A DNA stretch of 64,000 nucleotides from Streptomyces decoyicus (lineage in GTDB: Bacteria > Actinomycetota > Actinomycetes > Streptomycetales > Streptomycetaceae): assembly GCF_019880305.1 (NCBI RefSeq), contig NZ_CP082301.1, forward strand, positions 6,324,001-6,388,000. Direction: 5' to 3'. Below, in pieces: positions 1-6,758 of this stretch (the stretch's first letter is position 1; the number at the start of each line of letters is the position of its first letter). The position numbers and the translations under genes were made by a program. Below the pieces are notes generated by a model. The model was not told the origin of the DNA. It was given only the letters and a program-made list of their open reading frames with translations, and did not search any database.

Positions 1-1
1 C

Positions 2-1348
2 ACCTCCGGCTCCACCGGCGAGCCGAAGGGGGCGATGTGCGAGCACAACGGCTTCCTCAACCACCTCCTGGCCAAGATCGAGGATCTCGGCATCGGCGAG
101 GGCGAGGTGGTGGCGCAGACCGCCCCCCAGTGCTTCGACATCTCCCTGTGGCAGCTGGTCTCCGCGCTGCTGGTCGGCGGCACCACCCGCATCATCGGGC
201 AGGAAGTCGTCCTGGACGTCCGCAGATTCCTCGACACCCTGGCCGACGGGGCCGTGCAGGTGGTCCAGCTGGTCCCCTCCTACCTGGAAGTGGTGCTGTC
301 CGCCCTGGAGGAACAGCCGCGGGAACTGCCCGGCCTGCGCTGTGTCTCCGTCACCGGTGAAGCCCTCAAGAAGGAACTCGTCCAGCGCTGGTTCACCGCC
401 TTCCCCGGCGTGCTCCTGGCCAACGCGTACGGACTCACCGAGACATCGGACGACACCAACCACGAGGTGATGGACCGGGTCCCCGACCATCGCTCGGTGC
501 CGCTCGGCAAGCCGATCCGCAATGTGCGGGTGTATGTGGTCGACGAGCGGCTCTCGCCGGTGCCGCTGGGCGTCCCCGGCGAGATCGTCTTCTCCGGGGT
601 CTGTGTCGGCCGCGGCTACATCAACGACGAAGCACGCACCAAGGCGGCCTTCGGGCAGGATCCGCACCGGCCGGGGGAGCGGCTGTACCGCTCCGGCGAC
701 TTCGGGCGGTGGCTGCCCGGCGGCACGCTGGAATTCCTCGGCCGCCGGGACTCACAGGTGAAGATCAGCGGGTTCCGGATCGAGATCGGCGAGATCGAGA
801 ACCGGCTGCTCCAGGTCCCGGGTGTCCGCGACGGAGCGGTGGTGACCGCCGGAACCGCCGAACGCCCCTATCTGGTCGGCTACTACACCGGCGCCGCGGA
901 CGTGGGCCCCGAGGTCGTGCGGGAGGCACTGGCCGGGGTACTGCCCCGATACATGGTGCCGCAGCATCTGCACCACGGCACCGAGCTGCCCCTCACCGCC
1001 AACGGGAAGATCGACAAGAAGGCGCTGGCCCGGATGGCGGCCGAGGCGGAACAGACCGCGGGCAGCACCGGGTTCCGGGCTCCGGCGACCGCCGCCGAAC
1101 GGCGGGTCGCCGCCCTGTGGGCCGGCCTCCTCAAGGTGCCGCTGGAGCGCATCGGCCGCGGATCGCGGTTCGCCGACCTCGGCGGCACCTCGCTGACGGC
1201 GATCCGGCTGGCCATCGCCCTGGACCGGGTGGTGTCGGTCAAGGAACTCGCCCACACGCCGACCGTCGCCGACGTGGCCGCGCTGCTGGAGCGGAAGGCG
1301 GCCGAGCGGCCGGACCAGGAGCCGCCCGGCACCGGCAGCGCCGGCTGA
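2..1348 (+). CDS. NRPS A-T didomain protein, 5' end outside window
   Basis: This is the C-terminal part of an adenylation domain followed by a thiolation (T, carrier) domain. The reading frame is open from base 2, so the gene starts before the window. The sequence begins at core motif A3 (TSGSTGEPKG), runs through A5 (AYGLTET, with Leu in place of the usual Pro), A7 (YRSGD), A8 and A10 (ANGKIDKKAL), and ends in a carrier domain with the phosphopantetheine Ser in DLGGTSLTAI. Nothing follows the T domain, so within the visible part it is a didomain that could charge its own carrier or load another protein in trans. I read the pocket as D-I-W-Q-S-T-A-D-D-K. I do not recognise this as an established code; the two acidic residues at the end would suit a basic amino acid, which is inference. 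It heads a tight operon with Dap-synthesis genes, an oxygenase and an MbtH-like gene. Confidence 0.88.
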   Translation, partial: TSGSTGEPKGAMCEHNGFLNHLLAKIEDLGIGEGEVVAQTAPQCFDISLWQLVSALLVGGTTRIIGQEVVLDVRRFLDTLADGAVQVVQLVPSYLEVVLSALEEQPRELPGLRCVSVTGEALKKELVQRWFTAFPGVLLANAYGLTETSDDTNHEVMDRVPDHRSVPLGKPIRNVRVYVVDERLSPVPLGVPGEIVFSGVCVGRGYINDEARTKAAFGQDPHRPGERLYRSGDFGRWLPGGTLEFLGRRDSQVKISGFRIEIGEIENRLLQVPGVRDGAVVTAGTAERPYLVGYYTGAADVGPEVVREALAGVLPRYMVPQHLHHGTELPLTANGKIDKKALARMAAEAEQTAGSTGFRAPATAAERRVAALWAGLLKVPLERIGRGSRFADLGGTSLTAIRLAIALDRVVSVKELAHTPTVADVAALLERKAAERPDQEPPGTGSAG

Positions 1349-1404
1349 ACACACCACCGTCCGCGCCCCGCCCCGCGAGGAAACCACCGAGAGAGACAGA
1401 GAAG

Positions 1405-2427
1405 ATGAGTTCCCCCACCGTGCACGCCTCACCCGTCACGGCCGCCGACGGCACGCCCGCCGTCGCCGGCGGCCCGGCCCCGCACCCCGCCGGTCTGCCG
1501 GTCCTCCGCGCGATGCCCGGAGACGGCACCGCGGCCGGCTGGGCGCAGGACCACCGAAGTGCCGTCCACGACCTGGTCGCCGAGCACGGCGCCGTGCTGC
1601 TGCGCGGCCTGGGCGTCGGCTCGCCCGACGAGGTGGCGGCGATCGCGACCGCTCTCGGCGTGGCACGGATGACCGAGCGGGAGCGGTTCGCCCCGCGGTA
1701 CACCCATGCCGACGGCGTCTACTCGTCCTCCGAATGGCCCGCGGACGAGCCGATGTGCATGCATCACGAGCTGAGTTACGCCACCGAGGTGCCCGGCCTG
1801 TTGCTCTTCGGCTGCCTGACGGCTCCGGCCGAGGGCGGCCGCACCGCGGTCGCCGACTCGCAGCAGGTCCTCAAGGCGCTGCCCGCCGACCTGGTGGCCC
1901 CCTTCGCCCGCGACGGCTGGCTGCTCACCCGCATGTACCACGACATCGGCGTCTCCTGGACGGAGGCGTTCGGCACCGAGGACCGGGCCGAGGTCGATGC
2001 GTACTGCGCACGGGCGGGCCTGGAGCACGAGTGGCTGCCGGACGGCCGGCTGCGCACCCGGCAGCACCGCTCCGCCGTGGTCGACCACCCGCGCACCGGC
2101 CTCCCGGTCTGGTTCAACCAGGTGGCCTTCCTGAACGAGCGGACCCTCGACCCGATGATCCGCGACTACCTCGTCGACGTGTACGGCCCGGAGGGTCTGC
2201 CCTTCAACACCGCGTACGGCGACGGCACGCCCCTCACCGGGGAGACCGTCGAGACGATCAACGCGGCCTACCGCGACGCCACCGTGGGCGAGCCGTGGCA
2301 GGACGGAGACGTCCTGCTGGTCGACAACCTGCGGATGGCACACAGCCGCGAGCCGTACCAGGGCGCCCGCGACATCGTGGTGATTTTCGGTAACCCGGTC
2401 CGGCTCGCCGGGCACATCCGTCCCTGA
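1405..2427 (+). CDS. TauD/SyrP-type Fe(II)/2-oxoglutarate dioxygenase
   Basis: A 340-residue non-haem iron oxygenase of the TauD/TfdA superfamily. The iron-binding H-x-E triad residues are visible as His120 and Glu122 (MHHELSY), with the distal His313 in DNLRMAHSREP followed by the usual Arg region. The H-x-E form with ELSY resembles SyrP-like aspartate hydroxylases of NRPS clusters, which act on a carrier-bound amino acid; that is family knowledge, not proof. The ATG at 1405 is chosen because a purine-rich GAGAGACAGAGAAG run precedes it and translation upstream in the same frame is only a shadow of the A-T gene. It lies 56 bases after the A-T gene, so hydroxylation of an amino acid held on that T domain is a reasonable guess. 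Free-amino-acid hydroxylation is the alternative. Confidence 0.85.
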   Translation: MSSPTVHASPVTAADGTPAVAGGPAPHPAGLPVLRAMPGDGTAAGWAQDHRSAVHDLVAEHGAVLLRGLGVGSPDEVAAIATALGVARMTERERFAPRYTHADGVYSSSEWPADEPMCMHHELSYATEVPGLLLFGCLTAPAEGGRTAVADSQQVLKALPADLVAPFARDGWLLTRMYHDIGVSWTEAFGTEDRAEVDAYCARAGLEHEWLPDGRLRTRQHRSAVVDHPRTGLPVWFNQVAFLNERTLDPMIRDYLVDVYGPEGLPFNTAYGDGTPLTGETVETINAAYRDATVGEPWQDGDVLLVDNLRMAHSREPYQGARDIVVIFGNPVRLAGHIRP

Positions 2428-2449
2428 CCTCTTGAACTGTGGAGTCCTG

Positions 2450-3487
2450 ATGTCCCGTTCCGCTCCGGCGCCCTCGTTCGCCGTGATCTCCGGCGGCCAG
2501 GTGCACCGTGCCCTCGAAGGCCGGCACCGCGAGGTCGTCGACCTGATCGAAGCCGCCTACCGCACCCATGGCGCGGGTGACACCGTCAACCCGCCCTCCT
2601 ACTTCCTGCGCTTCCCGGACCGCCCCACCTCCCGCATCATCGCCCTGCCGGCGTCGATCGGCGGCGAGGTGCGGGTGGACGGGATGAAGTGGATCTCCAG
2701 CTTCCCCGAGAACGTGGCCGCCGGCATCCCCCGGGCCTCAGCCGTCCTCATCCTCAACGACCACGACACCGGCTATCCCCTGGCGTGCCTGGAGAGTTCC
2801 ATCATCAGCGCCACCCGCACCGCGGCCTCCGCGGCGCTGGCCGCCGACCGGCTCACCGCTCAACGTGAGCGCCCGCGGCGGATCGGCTTCTTCGGCGTCG
2901 GACTCATCGCCCGCTATGTGCACCAGTACCTCGCGGGCACCGACTGGTCCTTCGACGAACTGGGCGTGTTCGACCTGTCCGCCGAGTACGCCGGCGGCTT
3001 CGCCACGTACCTGAAGGAAGCGACGGACGGCGCCGGGCGGGTCACCGTGCACGAGAGCGCCGAGGACTTGGTCCGCAACAGCGATCTGCTGGTCTTCGCG
3101 ACGACCGCCGGCACTCCGCACGTCACCGACCCCGACTGGTTCTCGCACAACCCGCTCGTGCTCCATGTGTCACTGCGCGACGTGTCCGCCGACGTGGTGC
3201 TCTCGGCGACCAACGTCGTCGACGACGTGGAGCACTGCCTGAAGGCGGACACCTCGCTCCACCTGGCCGAACAGCGGGTCGGCCACCGGGACTTCGTCGA
3301 CGGGACCCTCGACGACGTGCTCACCGGACGCCTCACCCCGGCCGCCGACCGCCCGGTGATCTTTTCTCCGTTCGGGCTCGGGGTGCTCGACCTGGCCGTC
3401 GGCAAGCACGTCTACGACACCGTGAACGCCGCCGGGGAACTGCCGGTCGTCGAGGACTTCTTCCATGAGATGCGTCGATACGGCTGA
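2450..3487 (+). CDS. sbnB: SbnB-like dehydrogenase for 2,3-diaminopropionate synthesis
   Basis: A 345-residue protein of the ornithine cyclodeaminase/mu-crystallin fold. An NAD-binding Rossmann motif (IGFFGVGLIARY) sits near residues 145-156, and the N-terminal half carries the conserved GMKWISSFPEN segment typical of SbnB. In staphyloferrin B synthesis SbnB oxidatively hydrolyses N-(1-amino-1-carboxyl-2-ethyl)-glutamate to L-2,3-diaminopropionate plus 2-oxoglutarate, using the product of SbnA. The SbnA-like gene follows directly, which makes this role much more likely than a true ornithine cyclodeaminase. ATG 2450 is preferred over TTG 2432 because GGAG sits at 2441-2444 with normal spacing. 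It starts 22 bases after the oxygenase stop. Confidence 0.88.
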   Translation: MSRSAPAPSFAVISGGQVHRALEGRHREVVDLIEAAYRTHGAGDTVNPPSYFLRFPDRPTSRIIALPASIGGEVRVDGMKWISSFPENVAAGIPRASAVLILNDHDTGYPLACLESSIISATRTAASAALAADRLTAQRERPRRIGFFGVGLIARYVHQYLAGTDWSFDELGVFDLSAEYAGGFATYLKEATDGAGRVTVHESAEDLVRNSDLLVFATTAGTPHVTDPDWFSHNPLVLHVSLRDVSADVVLSATNVVDDVEHCLKADTSLHLAEQRVGHRDFVDGTLDDVLTGRLTPAADRPVIFSPFGLGVLDLAVGKHVYDTVNAAGELPVVEDFFHEMRRYG

Positions 3488-3528
3488 GCGGTCCGCATCC
3501 TCCAACAGCGCGTTATGCGGGAGGTACT

Positions 3529-4518
3529 GTGCCGATTATCTCGGCTCCGCAAGAGTTCAATGAGGACGATCTCTACGTAGATCTGCGGTCCTCCATCGGG
3601 GTACCCCTCTACCTCAAGTGCGAAGGGTTCAACTTCGCCGGTTCCGTCAAACAGAAGGCCGCCCTGGAAATGGTCGAGGCGGCCGAGCGATCGGGCCTGC
3701 TCGCCAGCGGCTCGATCCTCGTGGAATCCTCGTCGGGCAACCTCGGGGTCGCGCTCAGCACGATCGCGGCGAGCAAGGGCTACCGGTTCGTGTGCGTCAC
3801 GGACAGCCGATGCAACCTGGCCACCAAGCAGATGATGGAAGCGCTCGGCGCCGAGGTGCACACCATCAACGAGCCGGACCCCGAGGGCGGGTTCCTCGGC
3901 GCACGGCTCGCGCACGTCCAGCGGCTCTGTGCGAGCGACAAGCGGTACGTCTGGCTCAACCAGTACCTCAACGCCAACAACTGGCGGGCACATCACCGGC
4001 TGACCGCTCCGCACATCGCGGAACGGTTCCCCGAGCTCGATGTGCTCTTCGTCGGAGCCGGTACCACCGGAACGCTGATGGGGTGCGCACGCTGGTTCCG
4101 CGAGCACCGGCCCGCGGTGCAGATCGTCGCGGTCGACAGCGTCGGCTCGGTCACCTTCGGCGGGCCGGCTCAGCCCCGGATGATCCCCGGCCTCGGGGCC
4201 GGGGTGCGCCCGCCGCTGCTGGACGAGTCCTTCGTGGACCACGTGGTCCAGGTCCGGGAGATCGACACCGTACGGGCCTGCCGCCGGCTGGTCGGCCGGG
4301 GATTCCTCTTCGGCGGCTCCACCGGGACGGTCGTCGCCGGCGCCTCGCAGTGGCTCGCCGAACACGCCCCCGACCACGGGGGGATCACCGCCGTGGCCAT
4401 CTCCCCCGACCTGGGCGAGCGCTACCTGGACACGGTCTACCAGTCCAACTGGGTCCGTCACATGTACGGACCCGAGGCGATCGACGTGGACGAGTCCGCG
4501 ATCGCCGAACCGGCGTGA
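3529..4518 (+). CDS. sbnA: SbnA-like PLP synthase for 2,3-diaminopropionate
   Basis: A 329-residue cysteine-synthase-like PLP enzyme. The Schiff-base Lys41 lies in FAGSVKQKAAL, the substrate loop is ESSSGNLG (residues 66-73), and the phosphate-binding loop is GAGTTGT near residue 183. SbnA joins O-phospho-L-serine and L-glutamate to give the intermediate that SbnB cleaves to Dap. The pairing with the preceding SbnB-like gene, rather than a cysE-type neighbour, argues for Dap rather than cysteine. The GTG start at 3529 has a good GGGAGG site at 3519-3524. The product would be a free Dap pool for the NRPS. No Dap-modifying ligase or carbamoyltransferase is visible in the window. Confidence 0.9.
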   Translation: MPIISAPQEFNEDDLYVDLRSSIGVPLYLKCEGFNFAGSVKQKAALEMVEAAERSGLLASGSILVESSSGNLGVALSTIAASKGYRFVCVTDSRCNLATKQMMEALGAEVHTINEPDPEGGFLGARLAHVQRLCASDKRYVWLNQYLNANNWRAHHRLTAPHIAERFPELDVLFVGAGTTGTLMGCARWFREHRPAVQIVAVDSVGSVTFGGPAQPRMIPGLGAGVRPPLLDESFVDHVVQVREIDTVRACRRLVGRGFLFGGSTGTVVAGASQWLAEHAPDHGGITAVAISPDLGERYLDTVYQSNWVRHMYGPEAIDVDESAIAEPA

Positions 4519-4581
4519 CACTCCGTCGGCTCCTCCCCCTCCGCGCCGCAGCGGAACCGGTACAGCAGAAAGAGACAGACG

Positions 4582-4797
4582 ATGACCAATCCATTCGAGA
4601 ACCCCGAAGGCCGCTACCTGGTCCTGGTCAACGACGAGGACCAGTACTCCCTGTGGCCGGCCTTCGCACAGGTGCCGGCCGGCTGGCGGGTGGCCAACGA
4701 GGAGGCGGGGCACGAAGAGAGCCTCGCCTACATCTCCGAACACTGGACCGACATGCGGCCGCGCAGTGTCGTCGAGGCGATGGGCTCGACGGCATGA
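4582..4797 (+). CDS. MbtH-like protein
   Basis: A 71-residue MbtH-family accessory protein, normal in length. The family signature is complete: NDEDQYSLWP, then P-x-GW, then LAYISEHWTDMRP. MbtH-like proteins bind A domains and are often needed for their solubility or activity. This is the only one in the window, so it probably serves both the A-T protein and the A domains of the large synthetases. AAAGAGACAGACG just before the ATG can serve as ribosome site. Its stop codon overlaps the start of the next gene (ATGA), so the two are translationally coupled. Confidence 0.96.
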   Translation: MTNPFENPEGRYLVLVNDEDQYSLWPAFAQVPAGWRVANEEAGHEESLAYISEHWTDMRPRSVVEAMGSTA

Positions 4798-5774
4798 CGG
4801 TGACGGTGGAGACCGGCGCACAGCCGGTGACCCTGACGGTGGACACCGACGAGGCGCTGCTGACGGAGCGGGTGGCCGCGGAACTGGCCGCACCGGGCGG
4901 CATGGTGGACGACCCCGCCTGGCTGGCCCGGGCCCGCAGGGCCTGGTCCGCGCTGCCGGCCGGACTGACCGGCGGCCTGCGGGAGTTCCGCAAGGACTCC
5001 GGACGCACCGGCACGATGCTGATCCACGGTCTGCCGGTGGGCGGGGCCATGCTGCCGCCGACCCCCAACAGGCCCGGTTCTGTCCAGCGCGAAGCCAGCG
5101 TGTCCGCGGCGGTCCTGGCCATGGTCGCGAGTGGTCTGGGGGACCCCGCCGCCTACCGCCCGGAGAAGACCGGCGCGATCGTGCAGGACGTGGTCCCGGT
5201 GCCCGGCCAGGAGGACTACCAGAGCAACGCGGGGTCGGTGCTGCTCACGTTCCACACCGAGAACGCGTTCCACGCGCACCGTCCGGACTTCGTGATGCTG
5301 CTGTGTCTGCGCGCCGACCACGAGGGCGTGGCGGGCCTGCGGACGGCGTGCATCCGGGAGGTGCTGCCGCTGCTGACCGAGGAGGCCCGACAGGCGCTGT
5401 TCAGCGAGGAGTTCGTCACCGCGCCGCCGCCCTCGTTCGGTATGGACGGCATGGGGGCCGAACCGCACGCGGTGCTCTACGGAGCCGTCGAGGACCCGGA
5501 CATCTGTGTGGACCTGGCGGCCACCGAGCCGAGGACCCAGCGGGCCAAGGAGGCCATGGCCGAACTCCAGGAACTGTTCGACCGGACCGCGCAGACCGTG
5601 CGGCTGGTCCCCGGCGACCTGGCGATCGTGGACAACCGCGTGACCGTACACGGCCGTACGTCCTTCCGTCCCCGGTATGACGGACAGGACCGCTGGCTTC
5701 AGCGCACCTTCGTCCTCACCGACCTGCGCCGCTCCAGAGGACACCGGGACGGTGACGGCCACGTGCTCGACTAG
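4794..5774 (+). CDS. asnO: AsnO-like L-asparagine 3-hydroxylase (Fe/2OG oxygenase)
   Basis: A 326-residue clavaminate-synthase-like oxygenase. The iron ligands are His154 and Glu156 (FHTENAFH) and His286 (VTVHGRTSF); the C-terminal RWLQRTFVLTDLRRSR segment carries the 2-oxoglutarate-binding Arg. From memory, the whole protein runs closely parallel to AsnO of the S. coelicolor CDA cluster, including SVQREAS, QDVVPVPG and HRPDFVMLLCLRAD. AsnO hydroxylates free L-Asn at the beta carbon before activation. VioC-type arginine hydroxylases are relatives, but the closest match I recall is AsnO, and the NRPS contains three A domains that read as Asn. The start overlaps the MbtH gene stop by four bases. 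A long hairpin follows at 5842-5912, so this is probably the operon end. Confidence 0.9.
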   Translation: MTVTVETGAQPVTLTVDTDEALLTERVAAELAAPGGMVDDPAWLARARRAWSALPAGLTGGLREFRKDSGRTGTMLIHGLPVGGAMLPPTPNRPGSVQREASVSAAVLAMVASGLGDPAAYRPEKTGAIVQDVVPVPGQEDYQSNAGSVLLTFHTENAFHAHRPDFVMLLCLRADHEGVAGLRTACIREVLPLLTEEARQALFSEEFVTAPPPSFGMDGMGAEPHAVLYGAVEDPDICVDLAATEPRTQRAKEAMAELQELFDRTAQTVRLVPGDLAIVDNRVTVHGRTSFRPRYDGQDRWLQRTFVLTDLRRSRGHRDGDGHVLD

Positions 5775-5841
5775 GGCGTGTCCTTCGGATCACCCCGGGC
5801 CCCGTGGCCGCGCGCGTAGCGGCACGGCAGAAAGCAGCGTC

Positions 5842-5912
5842 GGAGGGTGCCTTCGCCCGCGCCGACCGGTTCACCCCCGAACCGGATCGCGTCGCGGGCA
5901 AGGTGCCCTCCC
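5842..5912 (+). terminator. long imperfect stem-loop after the asnO-like gene
   Basis: The arms 5842-5872 and 5879-5912 pair over roughly 30 bases with a few mismatches and bulges. The inner part is perfect (CCGGTTC / GAACCGG, loop of 6). It begins 68 bases after the stop of the last gene in the left operon. A factor-independent-type terminator without a U-tract, common in Streptomyces, is the simplest reading; a small mobile inverted repeat is possible. Confidence 0.55.
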
Positions 5913-6090
5913 ACTGTGCGTTGCGGGGAGGGGAAAATAGGCGTCGCGGGAAGGGAGATAATCAGCCGAGGAGCCGGCGGGCGTGCGCCGGTCGAAGCGG
6001 GACTTCCCCTTCCGCATTGGCCGGATCGTGACGCCGAGATGGCGGCCGGTGAACTGGGCCTTTAAATGTCCACTCAACTGTCCAGCAAAC

Positions 6091-6119
6091 TTGACGGAGA
6101 ACAGCCGTTCCCATAGCGT
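6091..6119 (+). promoter_or_regulatory. candidate sigma-70-type promoter before the SARP gene
   Basis: TTGACG at 6091-6096 and TAGCGT at 6114-6119 with a 17-base spacer resemble the Streptomyces HrdB consensus (TTGACN - TAGRRT). It lies in the least GC-rich stretch of the intergenic region. If used for the regulator it implies a leader of about 640 bases. No transcript evidence is available here. Confidence 0.35.
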
Positions 6120-6758
6120 TAACCACGTCATCGCGACCCGGGGGTATGGGGGGAACCTATTTTGCCACCGGGGTTCGCAACGGGGCGAACGTGCTGCACT
6201 TCCGTGACCGGCCCTCTGTGAGGGTCGAAAGCAATCGCGCGAACGGCGCTGAAGGAAGATGTGGCGCGATCCATGCTGAATTTGAGTGGGCGATGAAGAC
6301 CAAGGATGCGTTCCCGTGAGGTGAGCGGCGGTCTGGTGGACGGTCAGGCCTGACGGCCCACGGATCCACGGGGGTCCGGGGGCGGGGTGTGCCGCGGGAT
6401 GAGGGACGGGCCGGGATCCGGCGAAGGACGCGTTGACCAGCTAAGACGTTCCTGTCCCCGTGCCTTTCGCCGTCGTCGCGCGGGAGCGCTCGGCGCGGCG
6501 GCCGCCGGCATACGGCGGGGTGGGCCTGCCAGTTGATGTTCGTCCGGCCGTGACAGGCCCCATCGGATCCGTCTGTCACGAGCACGCGGCGAAGCCTGTA
6601 GGACATTGCCGTGGATGCCGGAGGGAACCGGCGGACCCGGTCGGGGGCTGGGGACTGCCTTTCAAGCCGTCCGCTCGTCACATCGTCAGGGCATACCTGC
6701 CCGGCCCGGTGACTCCCCATTCATTGTTAGGCACGGTCTTTCAGTGCAGGGGGAATTA

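Larger units (their letters stand above)
5775..6758 (+). other. 984-bp gene-free region upstream of the SARP gene
   Basis: No convincing coding sequence: the short open frames here have no family features and no good ribosome sites. It holds the long imperfect hairpin at 5842-5912, a relatively AT-rich stretch near 6050-6125 with a promoter-like pair (6091-6119), and a long leader before the regulator. Just after the oxygenase stop lies GGGCGTGTCCTTCGGATC, which reminds me of the outer ends of some Streptomyces IS5-type elements. No transposase is present, so an IS scar is only a guess. Confidence 0.5.

Noticed and set aside
4794..5774. VioC-type L-arginine hydroxylase
   Set aside because: Same superfamily, but the sequence follows AsnO more closely as I recall it, and no capreomycidine-forming partner or clear Arg code is seen.
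5804..6207. Small open frames in the leader before the SARP gene
   Set aside because: No ribosome sites, no recognisable domain and atypical composition; treated as non-coding.
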